NCBI GenBank assembly: GCA_947482115.1
Contig: CANKII010000001.1
Location: 62,001-126,000 of the forward strand
Direction: 5' to 3'
Length of the DNA stretch: 64,000 bases
Origin: Fibrobacterota bacterium
GTDB taxonomy: Bacteria > Fibrobacterota > Fibrobacteria > UBA11236
Shown: positions 10,201 to 18,600 of the stretch, one piece after another
How the letters are laid out: every line of letters begins with the position of its first letter
Numbering within the stretch: position 1 is the first letter of the stretch
Translations under genes and position numbers: made by a program
The notes under the pieces: model-generated
Told to the model about the DNA's origin: nothing
Seen by the model: only the letters and a program-made list of their open reading frames with translations
The model's database searches: none

Positions 10201-12120
10201 AAAGAAGACCTGATAAGTCAAATTTTGGTGGACAACAGCGCACGTCGTACCCGTCAGAAAAAACTCGACATTCGCGTCATCATTGGGAACCCGCCTTATT
10301 CTTCCGGTGATAAGGAGGACGACAACAACAAAAACGTTAAATACCCGTCGCTTGATGAAAGAGTTTCCGAAACTTACGTCGAGAAGTCATCAAGGAGCAT
10401 GGGGAAAAGCAAAATGTATGACTCTTACATTCGAGCCATTCGTTGGGCAAGCGATCGTATAGGCGATAGTGGAATTATCGGATTTGTTTGTGGAAGCGGA
10501 TTTGTTGAGAAATCTTCAATGGATGGTATACGCAAAAGCCTATCGGAAGAATTTAGCAGTCTTTACATCTTCAATTTGCGGGGCGATGTACGAAAAAACA
10601 TACTGAGCAAGGGACGGGCAGGGGAAGGTCAAAACATATTCTCTGGAAACAGTATGACTGGAATCGCTATAGCTGTCTTTGTTAAAAACCTTAACGCAGT
10701 TACGGCCGGTCAAATATTTTACCACGATATCGGCAACAATCTGACAACCCAAGAAAAATTGTCGCGCATCAACGAACTATCAGGTGTAATCGGAATTACT
10801 CGTGAAAATGGCTGGGAAACATTGATACCTGACAAACACGGGGACTGGTTAAATCAGAGAGATGACGATCTTGGCCGACATATTCTTATTGGCTATAAAT
10901 CGGAACATGACGGGCAAGGCCTTTTCAAAACTTACTCAATGGGGTTAAAAACCAATCGGGACGAATGGACTTATAACTTTTCAAAGTCGAACTTGGAATC
11001 AATTTTGAGAAAGATGATCAAATTTTACAATAGCGAAGTTACTCGCTATAAAAACATGTTCAATGATGGCCAAAGTATTGAGGATTTTGTTTCAAGGGAT
11101 GAAACAAAAATAAAATGGACATCTGATGTTTTAAACGAATTGGAAAAGGGACGGCTTCATTCATTCGAAGGTGACGATGTTGTACAATCTCTTTACAGAC
11201 CATTTTCAAAACAATGGGTTTACTCTAACAAAACTTGGAATTGGACACGGCATCTTATGCCTCGTTTCTTTCCGAATGATAAAACCGAGAATAGGGTGAT
11301 TTGCGTTTCAGGGGTTGGGGCAAGAAGTGGATTCTCAGCATTAATGGCTGATACCCTGCCAAATCTGCATACGCTAGATACGGCCCAATGCTTTCCCCTC
11401 TATTTATATGAAGAAGCGAACAATGACGACGAGCCCAATCTTCTTGGCAGTAAAACCAAAAATGGGCGGACACGGCGAGATGCGCTGACGGATCAAGGTC
11501 TTGCACATTTCAAAGCAGCGTACCCAAATGAAAAGATCAGCAAGGAAGATGTCTTCTACTACATCTACGGCCTTCTCCATTCTCCCGACTACCGCGAACG
11601 CTACGCCGATAATTTGAGCAAAGAATTGCCCCGAATTCCCTGCGTCAAAAAAGCCGCCGACTTCTGGGCCTTCAGCAAATCAGGTCGTAGTTTGGCGAAA
11701 TTGCATCTCGACTACGAAACCGTGAAACCTTATCCCGTCACTCTCGAAACCGCCATGCGCGGAAAACTTCCCGATTCCGCTTACCGCATTGCCGATAAAA
11801 TGCGCTATGGAAAAACCAAGTTGGACGGCAAAAGCGTGGACGACAAAACCATCCTGGTTTATAACGATCATATCACGTTGAAAAATATTCCCGTCAAAGC
11901 TTATGACTATGTCGTGAATGGCAAGTCCGCGCTGGATTGGGTTGTGGAGCGGCAATGCGTCAAGACCGACAAGGATTCCGGAATCGTCAATGATGCCAAC
12001 GCATGGGCAACGGAAACGATGGGCAATGCAAAGTATCCGCTGGAATTATTTCAGCGGGTCATCACCGTGAGTTTGGAAACACTGAAGATTGTGGAAGGGT
12101 TGCCGGCGTTGGAGATTTGA
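7204..12120 (+). CDS. Type ISP-like single-polypeptide restriction-modification enzyme
   Basis: A 1638-residue protein with all activities of a restriction-modification system on one chain. In order: an Mrr-like PD-(D/E)xK nuclease (about residues 15-125; GIDLVAK then FHAIQCK), an SF2 helicase/translocase (Walker A CGTGKT near 195, CDEAH near 325, MTATPR, motif VI SVGRVMRNA), a helical coupler, a gamma-type N6-adenine methylase (DPFTGTGTF near 922-930, NPPY at 1029-1032) and a C-terminal target-recognition region. This order and length match the LlaGI/LlaBIII (Type ISP) class. The GTG start has AAGGTGG just upstream. The stretch from about 10300 to 11450 is visibly more A/T-rich than the ends, consistent with exchange of the recognition part. 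Repeats flank the gene on both sides. Confidence 0.93.
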   Translation: MTPLSSLLNQYRAQSQSQREKGTYFELLIKCYLENEASYRDLYSDIWMYADWAKTQGINAQDAGIDLVAKTRTGEFHAIQCKLYAADYRLQKSDIDSFFTASGKKIFTHRIIVSSTTAPWSPHAEDAIKDQQPPVSKIDLHDLEESQIDWSRYQPTKAATLKPKKKLRPHQEHALDAVKLGLKRDDRGKLIMACGTGKTFTALKIAEELAGKNGRVLFLVPSLSLLSQTLTEWTQESSIPLHSFAVCSDSDVGKKKGSDEDLVPVLTHELRYPATTDAKSLAREMDKRHDKTHMSVVYSTYHSIDVISQAQKKHGLADFDLIICDEAHRTTGVTFENSEESNFVKVHDAKFLRADKRIYMTATPRIYADSAKAVAEKDNMALCSMDDEDLYGKQLYVLTFSDAVKQQLLVDYKVIVLAVEEVHVSRKLQKLLSDENNQLKVDDAAKIVGCWKALSKQGLTQDLVGDDKAMHRAVAFCQVIEPSKDSRKHKVSSKNIAAMFQQVVEAYQEQEEVEPDTRLICEAEHVDGTMNATQKDVKLTWLKAETDDNVCRILSNVRCLSEGVDVPALDAVLFLTPRNSQVDVVQSVGRVMRNAPNKKRGYVILPVVIPAGMEPHEALNDNRTYSVVWQVLQALRSHDDRFDAMVNKMDLELNRNMLSKMEVIAITDKIAPKQKKSRKVDGITDKQAGRGGMMVGEPTPGYRPDSEKVEMQFEIGEIERAIYAKVVKKCGNPNQWEKLADDIAKIANTHIGRIKTILENPANKKELKAFQSFAEELRDDLNDSINNDEIIEMLAQHLITKPVFDALFSGYSFAQNNPMSLAMQDILDALQEHRLDKETDTLETFYASVRLRADNIESVAAKQHIIKELYDNFFRNAFPKMSKRLGIVYTPVEVIDFILHSVNHLLKTEFGQTLGSKGVHILDPFTGTGTFITRLIQSGLIDPKELPHKYKNEIHANELVLLAYYIAAINIESVYHSQIGGEYVPFEGICLTDTFQLYEKEDLISQILVDNSARRTRQKKLDIRVIIGNPPYSSGDKEDDNNKNVKYPSLDERVSETYVEKSSRSMGKSKMYDSYIRAIRWASDRIGDSGIIGFVCGSGFVEKSSMDGIRKSLSEEFSSLYIFNLRGDVRKNILSKGRAGEGQNIFSGNSMTGIAIAVFVKNLNAVTAGQIFYHDIGNNLTTQEKLSRINELSGVIGITRENGWETLIPDKHGDWLNQRDDDLGRHILIGYKSEHDGQGLFKTYSMGLKTNRDEWTYNFSKSNLESILRKMIKFYNSEVTRYKNMFNDGQSIEDFVSRDETKIKWTSDVLNELEKGRLHSFEGDDVVQSLYRPFSKQWVYSNKTWNWTRHLMPRFFPNDKTENRVICVSGVGARSGFSALMADTLPNLHTLDTAQCFPLYLYEEANNDDEPNLLGSKTKNGRTRRDALTDQGLAHFKAAYPNEKISKEDVFYYIYGLLHSPDYRERYADNLSKELPRIPCVKKAADFWAFSKSGRSLAKLHLDYETVKPYPVTLETAMRGKLPDSAYRIADKMRYGKTKLDGKSVDDKTILVYNDHITLKNIPVKAYDYVVNGKSALDWVVERQCVKTDKDSGIVNDANAWATETMGNAKYPLELFQRVITVSLETLKIVEGLPALEI

Positions 12121-12125
12121 AGGCC

Positions 12126-12214
12126 GCTAACTTCGGCTACGCTCAGTCAGCGGAACGAAGATTCTTCGCCCGCCCATTGAGCGTAGTCGAAGTGTCGAAG
12201 TCAGCGGGTTGCCG
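12126..12214. repeat. Interspersed repeat arranged as an inverted pair (hairpin)
   Basis: ACTTCGGCTACGCTCA near 12129-12144 is followed about 30 bases later by TGAGCGTAGTCGAAGT (about 12178-12193), its reverse complement with one mismatch. Outer GCTAAC/GTCAGC segments extend the similarity. The pair can fold into a stem-loop just after the restriction-modification gene and could also act as a terminator or mRNA-stabilising structure. It belongs to the same family as 7037-7120. Confidence 0.8.
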
Positions 12215-12267
12215 CTACCGGGAAAACAAAAACGAACGGACAGGGACGGGACGGGGAGAAAGGGAAC

Positions 12268-12786
12268 ATGAAAGCTACACTGCAAATCATCAACCAAATG
12301 CAAACCGATGGCATTATCGGCAGCTACGCCATTGGCGGAGCCGTCGGCGCCACTTTTTATCTCGAACCTGTGTCCACCATCGACATCGATATTTTTGTTT
12401 CCTTCCAACAATCTCCAGGCCGCCTGATTAGCCTTTCACCCCTTTACGATTATCTTGTCTCCAAGGGATTTCAAGCCAAGGATGAATACATCGTTATTCA
12501 CGGTTGGCCAGTTCAGTTTTTACCTCCAAGTGACGCCTTGGGTGAAGAGGCCTTGGAACAGGCTCTTGAAACGGAAGTGGAGGGGATTCCAACTCGGGTG
12601 TTCACCGCAGAACATCTCGTTGCCATTGCCCTTCAAACAGGGCGCAGCAAGGATTTTCTCCGAATTCTGCAATTTGTTGAAGCGGGAGTACTCGATGTGG
12701 ACAAATTTGACGCAATTATCAATAGATACGGGTTGCTCACAAAATGGGAGGAGTTTGGGATTAAATTTCTTAAGGGAAATTCATGA
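12268..12786 (+). CDS. Nucleotidyltransferase-fold protein (MNT/AbiEii-like)
   Basis: A 172-residue protein with the nucleotidyltransferase signature IGGAVGATFYLEPVSTIDID (residues about 22-41): a GG motif, then the metal-binding D-x-D (DID) on the next strand, followed by a small helical C-terminal part. This is the minimal pol-beta-type fold found in AbiEii-like and other toxin or antitoxin nucleotidyltransferases. AAAGGGAAC precedes the ATG. Its stop overlaps the start of the 50-residue gene (ATGA), and a zinc-finger gene follows, so three genes probably form one unit. Placement next to a restriction-modification gene suggests a defence or toxin-antitoxin role; this is inference. Confidence 0.7.
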   Translation: MKATLQIINQMQTDGIIGSYAIGGAVGATFYLEPVSTIDIDIFVSFQQSPGRLISLSPLYDYLVSKGFQAKDEYIVIHGWPVQFLPPSDALGEEALEQALETEVEGIPTRVFTAEHLVAIALQTGRSKDFLRILQFVEAGVLDVDKFDAIINRYGLLTKWEEFGIKFLKGNS

Positions 12787-12935
12787 GTGGCTGGATGCGC
12801 AAAATTTTGGAAAGCAAGCACAAGATGCGCAAAGAACTTGCCTCGCTTCCTTTTTCGGAAAAGCTCAAGCTTCTTGAGAAACTTCGGGATCGCAGTTTGG
12901 CAATTGCAGCAAATCCGCTCAGGCGCAATGGTTAG
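12783..12935 (+). CDS. 50-residue basic helical protein coupled to the nucleotidyltransferase
   Basis: A 50-codon frame whose ATG overlaps the upstream stop (ATGA), so translation is probably coupled. The protein is basic and predicted helical, with a pattern KxxMRKELASLPFSEKLKLLEKLRDR. From memory, similar short proteins with an LPFxEKL core recur beside nucleotidyltransferase genes, which supports it being real. It may be the antitoxin or regulator of its partner. No known domain can be named with confidence. The gene ends five bases before the zinc-finger gene. Confidence 0.6.
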   Translation: MSGWMRKILESKHKMRKELASLPFSEKLKLLEKLRDRSLAIAANPLRRNG

Positions 12936-12940
12936 ATAAT

Positions 12941-13171
12941 ATGTTTAGATGCCATGTATGCGGAAACACCACCGCCAAATCTGATTTTGTCAGCGAGGTA
13001 TTTACCATCGATGATCGCCGCGTGTTGGTGGAGCATATTCCCGCCGAGGTTTGCGAACGTTGCGATGAAGCGGTATTTTCCAGTGAAACCACCGAGAAGA
13101 TCCGCCATCTTATTCATGAATCCGGGCGACCTCTAAAGACCGTGCCGATGGACGTGTTCGCCCTGGCCTGA
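12941..13171 (+). CDS. YgiT/MqsA-type zinc-finger protein
   Basis: A 76-residue protein with two CxxC pairs: CHVCGN near the N-terminus and CERCDEAVFSSET around residues 37-49. This spacing and the phrase VEHIPAEVCERCDEAVF match YgiT-type zinc fingers, the N-terminal module of MqsA antitoxins. The MqsA helix-turn-helix domain is absent, as in the short YgiT family that normally pairs with a DUF4258 toxin. No DUF4258 gene is present; the neighbours are the 50-residue protein and the nucleotidyltransferase. Its ribosome site is weak, so it is probably translated by coupling. Confidence 0.75.
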   Translation: MFRCHVCGNTTAKSDFVSEVFTIDDRRVLVEHIPAEVCERCDEAVFSSETTEKIRHLIHESGRPLKTVPMDVFALA

Positions 13172-13226
13172 TGTTTCCCACCCACGTTGAAGTGACCGCA
13201 GCGTAATATCCTCAACGTACTGCAAC

Positions 13227-13931
13227 TCAATAAAGCTCGGCGCGAATCTTCTCCACCATTTCCTTCAAGGCCGCGTGGTCGGCCCTCAGATCCGTCAACT
13301 CACTTCGCAGATCTTCGACCTCCTCACGCAAGGAGCGTCCTGGAACCCCGCCAGCTTGGGTCACGGCCCCCGCGGAAGGATGCATATCCTCAGAACTCGA
13401 ATCGCCACCCGCCTCGGTTTTGGAATCGGAGCTTGCCAACTCCTCGCGCACCAAATCGCGCCAACGCGGCTCCTTCCAGCCTGGTCGCTTGGGCAATCGC
13501 ACCACCAAGGGTTCGTCCCGACCTGCCAATCCGGCCAGGATTGTTTCCGTCTCCTCCAAGGTAGCGATGGAGATCAGGCTCGAAGCCCGTAGCTTGATTT
13601 CGTTCAATGTCTGGCTGCCGCGCAGAAGCAGTACCGCAAGCACGGCGATGTCGTGCTTCTTCAGGTTGAAACGCGGATCTTCCAGGAAGTGGCGGTATTT
13701 ATAATTGTTCCCCTGCGACCCATAAGGGACGAAAGTCACAAGCACTTTGCGCTTGAGGCCCAATAAGGCCTGGGATACGGTCTCGTCCGAGTAGTCGGTG
13801 ACGGGATCGCGGCTGCTCTTCTGGTTGCAGGCGGTCCTGAGCGAATTCAAGGTCAGCGGATAATGATCCGGCGTGGCCAGGCTTTTCTCGGCCAGGGTTC
13901 CCAGCACCCGGGCCTCTTCTTGCAAAAGCAT
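13227..13931 (-). CDS. YceH/DUF480 family protein
   Basis: A 234-residue protein of the YceH (DUF480) family, made of tandem winged-helix domains. Hallmarks are EARVLGTLAEKSLATPDHYPLTLNSL at the N-terminus and the helix-turn-helix-like LRGSQTLNEIKLRAS in the middle. A Ser/Gly-rich linker (about 165-195) leads to a coiled-coil tail (EEVEDLRSELTDLRADHAALK). The biochemical function of the family is not established. A GGAGG lies 16 bases upstream of the ATG, a longer gap than usual, so initiation slightly upstream is possible. Confidence 0.9.
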   Translation of the reverse strand: MLLQEEARVLGTLAEKSLATPDHYPLTLNSLRTACNQKSSRDPVTDYSDETVSQALLGLKRKVLVTFVPYGSQGNNYKYRHFLEDPRFNLKKHDIAVLAVLLLRGSQTLNEIKLRASSLISIATLEETETILAGLAGRDEPLVVRLPKRPGWKEPRWRDLVREELASSDSKTEAGGDSSSEDMHPSAGAVTQAGGVPGRSLREEVEDLRSELTDLRADHAALKEMVEKIRAELY

Positions 13932-14031
13932 CTCGATGAGCGTATAAGCCTCCTATTATTTCATTCGTTTGCAGAATGGGCGAACTTTGATTTTGGAAGT
14001 CAATGGTCAGGGATAGGACGGGGAAAAGATT

Positions 14032-14703
14032 TTAATTCCCCTTTATCACCGCATACGCCTTTCGCGCCTGAACCTGATAAAACCGGTTTTCCTCCGGACA
14101 CCACCCCGTCAACTTCCGCCCATAAACACAGCCGGTATCCAAACCTTTGAATTTTGGAAGATCGATCAATCCGCGCCTGGCCCAATGTCCAAAGACCACG
14201 ATCTTGTCCATGGTCACACATTCAAACCACGGCGGGTTCGATTCGGATTTCAAATCTTCGCCTTTGCCATCCCATGTGCGGATGGTGAAAAAAATCTTAC
14301 GCCGCATTCCCGAAAGTTGTGAAACGCCGGGTTCCAATCCTGCATGTACCATGAGAATGTCCGGCTCTTCGATATAAAGCGGCCACGAGGCCATTTCCGC
14401 CAGCCAACGACTGAGCTCTTCAACATCTCCCAGCGATGTCAGATAATGATGTTGGGATTCGGAGCGTTCCTTTTCCGGTGTGGCCGCGGCCGTCAGACAA
14501 AAGTTGTCATGATTCCCCAGCACAATCTTCGCGTTAAATTTTTTCAGGAGTGTCAAAGTCTCACGCGGCTTGGGGCCTTTACCAATCACATCGCCGACGG
14601 AATAAAGTGAATCATTTCCAGAAGTGAAGTTGAAACTGTGGATCAGCTCCGCGAGTTCGTCCGCGCAGCCGTGCAAATCGCCGATGAAAAGACGCCGTTT
14701 CAT
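14032..14703 (-). CDS. ApaH-like metallophosphoesterase
   Basis: A 223-residue calcineurin-type phosphoesterase. Metal ligands appear in order: GDLHGC (8-13), GDVIGKGP, GNHD, a later VHAGLEPG and FGHWARRG, ending with LDTGCVYGRKLTGW. The last segment is characteristic of ApaH and PrpA-like enzymes that cleave Ap4A or act as serine/threonine protein phosphatases. It is shorter than E. coli ApaH (about 280 residues). It sits 14 bases downstream of the reductase gene, so the two are likely cotranscribed. The exact substrate is inferred only. Confidence 0.85.
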   Translation of the reverse strand: MKRRLFIGDLHGCADELAELIHSFNFTSGNDSLYSVGDVIGKGPKPRETLTLLKKFNAKIVLGNHDNFCLTAAATPEKERSESQHHYLTSLGDVEELSRWLAEMASWPLYIEEPDILMVHAGLEPGVSQLSGMRRKIFFTIRTWDGKGEDLKSESNPPWFECVTMDKIVVFGHWARRGLIDLPKFKGLDTGCVYGRKLTGWCPEENRFYQVQARKAYAVIKGN

Positions 14704-14717
14704 GTGAGCGAATGCGC

Positions 14718-15560
14718 CTACCAGTATTCTTCAACGTGCAACGAACCCGGAGTAGCGGGGGCATGCACGGAATAACCTTTGGGTTCCAGCACTTTTTTCA
14801 CATCCTCGATCATGGCGGGATTACCGCACAGAAACACCGAGGTCTTGTTCGGATCGAATTCCAGCCCAAGCCTTTCATGCAATAGAGATGTGTCGAAGTA
14901 ACGCGTGATGCGTCCGCTTTCTCCGGTCCAAAACGGATCTTCCTTCACACGGGTGATGGAGGGGATGTAGGTGACGTCGGGAAGAAATTTGGCGTACAGG
15001 GAAAGTTCGCGGAGATAGCCCAGTTCCCAACTGCGCGGTGCGCCATGAAGAATGACGAAGCGAAACGGAAACGGTTTTTCCATGTGCGCACGCATCATGG
15101 AAACATAAGGCGCGAGTCCCGTCCCTGTGGCTGCCAGCACCACCCATTCATGGGAAGAGGGAACGGTGTCCAGTGTGAAAAAGCCGCGAATTTTTTCACC
15201 GACATTGAGACGATCGCCGGGTTTAAGCTGTACCATGCGCGGAGTCAGCGAACCCATCGGAACGACGGAGATGTAGAACTCCAGCAATTCCGGTTCATGT
15301 CCCGCAGACCCGATGCTGTAGGCGCGCAACACAAGCCGATCCGGTTTCTGTTCCTTGAATTCGGGAGCGCTTCCCTCCCGCCGCGCCATGTTGCTGGAAA
15401 GACCGAGCAGCACATATTGACCCGAGGTGAATGGCGCCATCGGTTTATCGGGTTTGACCTGAATCGTGAAAAGATCCGGTGTAAAATGATGAATGGCGGT
15501 TACAGTTGCGTTGTATTTCTCTTGTACGGGATCCATGATGGGGTCAAATGTAATTGTCAT
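14718..15560 (-). CDS. fpr: Ferredoxin/flavodoxin-NADP+ reductase
   Basis: A 280-residue FAD-dependent reductase moving electrons between NADPH and ferredoxin or flavodoxin. It has the FAD-binding RAYSIGSA motif (about residue 95), a GSLTPRM phosphate loop, the NADP-binding ATGTGLAPYVSM (about 143-154), CGNPAMIE, and a C-terminal VEEYW in which the terminal aromatic residue stacks on the flavin. Length and motif order match the bacterial Fpr family. The ATG at 15560 is the only start that keeps the full N-terminal strand. Confidence 0.92.
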   Translation of the reverse strand: MTITFDPIMDPVQEKYNATVTAIHHFTPDLFTIQVKPDKPMAPFTSGQYVLLGLSSNMARREGSAPEFKEQKPDRLVLRAYSIGSAGHEPELLEFYISVVPMGSLTPRMVQLKPGDRLNVGEKIRGFFTLDTVPSSHEWVVLAATGTGLAPYVSMMRAHMEKPFPFRFVILHGAPRSWELGYLRELSLYAKFLPDVTYIPSITRVKEDPFWTGESGRITRYFDTSLLHERLGLEFDPNKTSVFLCGNPAMIEDVKKVLEPKGYSVHAPATPGSLHVEEYW

Positions 15561-15572
15561 CGTCTTTAGGGG

Positions 15573-15611
15573 CGACCCACCTTTCGACTACGCTCAGAGA
15601 CCATGGGGTCG
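15573..15611. repeat. Single copy of the interspersed CTTCGaCTACGCTCAG repeat with short inverted flanks
   Basis: TTTCGACTACGCTCAGAG lies at 15582-15599, flanked by CGACCC (15573-15578) and GGGTCG (15606-15611), so the block can form a weak hairpin. It occupies the gap between fpr and the large lipoprotein gene and is the third occurrence of this repeat family in the window. Confidence 0.7.
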
Positions 15612-15613
15612 TC

Positions 15614-18600
15614 CTACAGGCGTGAAATGGCCATGCGCAGACCGCAATGATGAAACACCGGTTCCCATTCCGAGCGAAGCTTCCGGTATTCCCCTGCATC
15701 CGCAACGAAAGGTTGGATTTGCCATTTCTGGCGCAGCACGATGGCTTCCGGCTCGCCTTGCTGGATGGAAAAACGCCATTGGAGATGATCCTGCTCCAAC
15801 TCGCGCGCGAGTGAAATTGATTTCCACTCGAAACCGGTGGGAAGATGATAGCTCCAGTTGGATTCCACGTCGATTTCATGCGGCACGCATACCGGAACCT
15901 TCCGGTGTTCCGCATCCGGGAAGCGCATGAAACTGAGTTCCAGTTTGGGGAAATAGTCGAAGGGTTGTCCGTTGTCGAGATCGGGAAACCGGCTGTGATA
16001 GCGCAGGACAAAGATCAACGGGGCATCGGGATCCGACTCATTTACGATGTGGAAGGAATCTTCGGCAAAGGCGGGGTAGCCGGAGGACAGCCAGCTCAGC
16101 AGATTCTGATGCTTCACCGGGCCGCTCCATTTGTTCAGATGCTCGCGGAATTCCGAGGCGGCTTTTCCGTTCAGGATCAAACTGTCGCATCCTTGGGCGC
16201 TTTGGTCGCGGAGCACGTTCAAGTCGTGGAATATTTTCACCGAATGCTCGTCGGCGCTGTCGATTTCCGGAATGGAAACAAGTTGCGGATTGGCGGGATC
16301 GAGAATGAGTGCGTTGCGTCCCTCGAGTTCCAATGGGGAGCGGCGGAATGCGGAAAACTTTTCCGTGGGATCCAAAAAATACGGGTTCAGATTGCGCTGC
16401 CGGGGAACATAGACGATCATGTGATTGAACTGGTTGATGTGAGGCTGTCCCACATCGCCGATGCGAAACAGATTGACGAGCGCAGGATGGGCCTCCAGAC
16501 CGCGTGCCCGAAGCAATTGCGCCAGCAGCAGGGCCTGTCCCTTGCAATCTCCGTATCCGCGGGCCAGCACTTCGGGCGCCGAGTCCGGAACGCCCGCTTG
16601 CAGGCTGAATTCGTCATTGTCGTAGCGGATGGAATCCCGGACATAGCGGAAGATGGGCTTCAGGGGATTTTCGAGCGGCGATTTCTCCGCGAAAAATTTC
16701 GCGGTGATTTCGGAAGCGCATTCGCGAACACGGAGAGGAGGTTTGGAAACCTCAATGCCGGCTTTCTTCAATTCCTCGAGATAACGCAGTCCCACTTCCC
16801 GCCATGTGGTAAAAGGCGAGGCGCTGAATCCGCTGCCAAAAGTTTCGGGCTCCGGAGTGAAACCGTCTTCGGAGGGGAAGGCGGGGGCGGGCAAAGTGAG
16901 TACGACGCGATCCGAAAGCGAATCGATTTTCACGTCGCCAAAAGGTGAGATCAACAAATGAGGTGGAGCGTGAAGAAGTTCAAACCGGCTGTGAATTACC
17001 GGGTATCCCGACACCTGCTCAAAGCGGACGTAAGGGAACTCGGAACTGGGAACCTGTGCCTCCCGTGTCGTCAGCAACTCCACATACATCCGTCCCGGCC
17101 GGGTCTTCAGCACAAGATGTGCGAGAAGATTTTCCGGGTGCAGGCTGGCGTCGGGATTTTTAGTGATGTAATAATCCGCAAGACTTCCCTCATGGATGCA
17201 GGTCCACGAAGAATCGTAAATGCGCATTCGGTTCACATGGAAACGCTCATAGCTGGGGTTGAGGTTGAAAATCAGTTCGGAAAACCGGATGAGGTTGGCG
17301 CCATCGGTCACTCCGAAAAATGCACGCCGGGTTTGTTTCCAGCGTCCCTGTGCGGGCCAATCGTGAACAATTTGCTGGGAGATGAGAAAAATGGGATATC
17401 CGGCCAGACGTTTGTCCCACGCTGAATCTCGCAATGTTTTTTGAACCTGTTTCACATTGAGGGTGGTGGGCAAAGGTGCGATGGGCGTGCGCAAAAGCTG
17501 GTTGCTCTTGTCTCCCATCAAAGCGGCGATTTGCGTTTGCAGTTCCCGTGCCTCCCGATCGGATGGATTTAATGACAGGGATTGGCGCGTGGACTCGACG
17601 GCTTGGCGGTACAGACGAAGATGGAATTCACAGGCGGCCTTGAGAAATAAATTCTCCGCAGTCATGGGAAACGCCGCACCGGATTTGCGGATGAAATCAA
17701 GGCCTTCTTCAAAGTGCTTCAAGCCCAGACAGGCGCGCAACTGATAAGCGGCGGATTTGGGCGTGGGGGTTGTATCGGCATGCACTTGTTTTAGCACTCC
17801 AAGCGCGTTCTCATATTCTTCAAGTCCCAGATAAGTTCCCGCGAGATAAACTCCCAGGCGGAAATCGGGTTTTTCGGCATAGGGTTTTAACAGCACGTTG
17901 CGGGATTGAACTTTTTCGCCCAGCGCCCACAAGGCGTCGGAGAGATTGATCACCCATTCATGATTGTCGGGTTCTTTTTGCACGGCCCTGATGGCCCAAT
18001 CCCTTGCCTCGGGATATTGACTGATCTCTTCATAAAACGCTCCGAGAATTCCGCAGAGCTGCCCCGAGGATTCCAGCAGTTGCGGATAATGCAACATGAG
18101 CGCGATGCCTTCCACAGGATTGTTTCTCAGGGCGTGAAGCATGGCGCGATTTCCCAAATATTCCGGCGTGGTGGAATCCATCGACAGGGCTTCCTGAAAA
18201 CGTCGTTGCGCCTCCCGGTAATTCGTGTCTTCGAGATTCTTGAGGCCGACGGTGTTCAACAGGGCGGCGAGAAAACGCCGGTGCCTGTGGCCTGATGTGA
18301 CATTCTTTGCCGGATTGGAACTCAGGGAAAGTCCTTCAATTGAACAATCTTTCAACTGCAGATAAATCAAAGTGGAATCGGTAAGCTTCATCAAGCCGCA
18401 ATGCGTTTCGCGGTCCGCACTGTGCATCATTCTGAAATCTTCGAAACCCGCAGGTGGGATTGAGTCCGGAGAATCCACTTTGAACAGATAACCCAGCGCA
18501 TTTTCAAGATCCGATTTTTGAAATTCTCCCGGCGGAAACTCCGCTTCATACCAGGCGGTCAAACGATTGGTGTCCAATGCTGGCGTCAATTTTAGAGATG

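Noticed and set aside
7037-12214. The repeats around the restriction gene as a transposon or CRISPR array
   Set aside because: No transposase, no target-site duplication visible, and the units are neither evenly spaced nor separated by unique spacers.
13185-13220. Inverted pair ACGTTGA/TCAACGT between the zinc-finger gene and yceH as a terminator
   Set aside because: Seven-base arms with a 19-base loop and no T-run; too weak to call.
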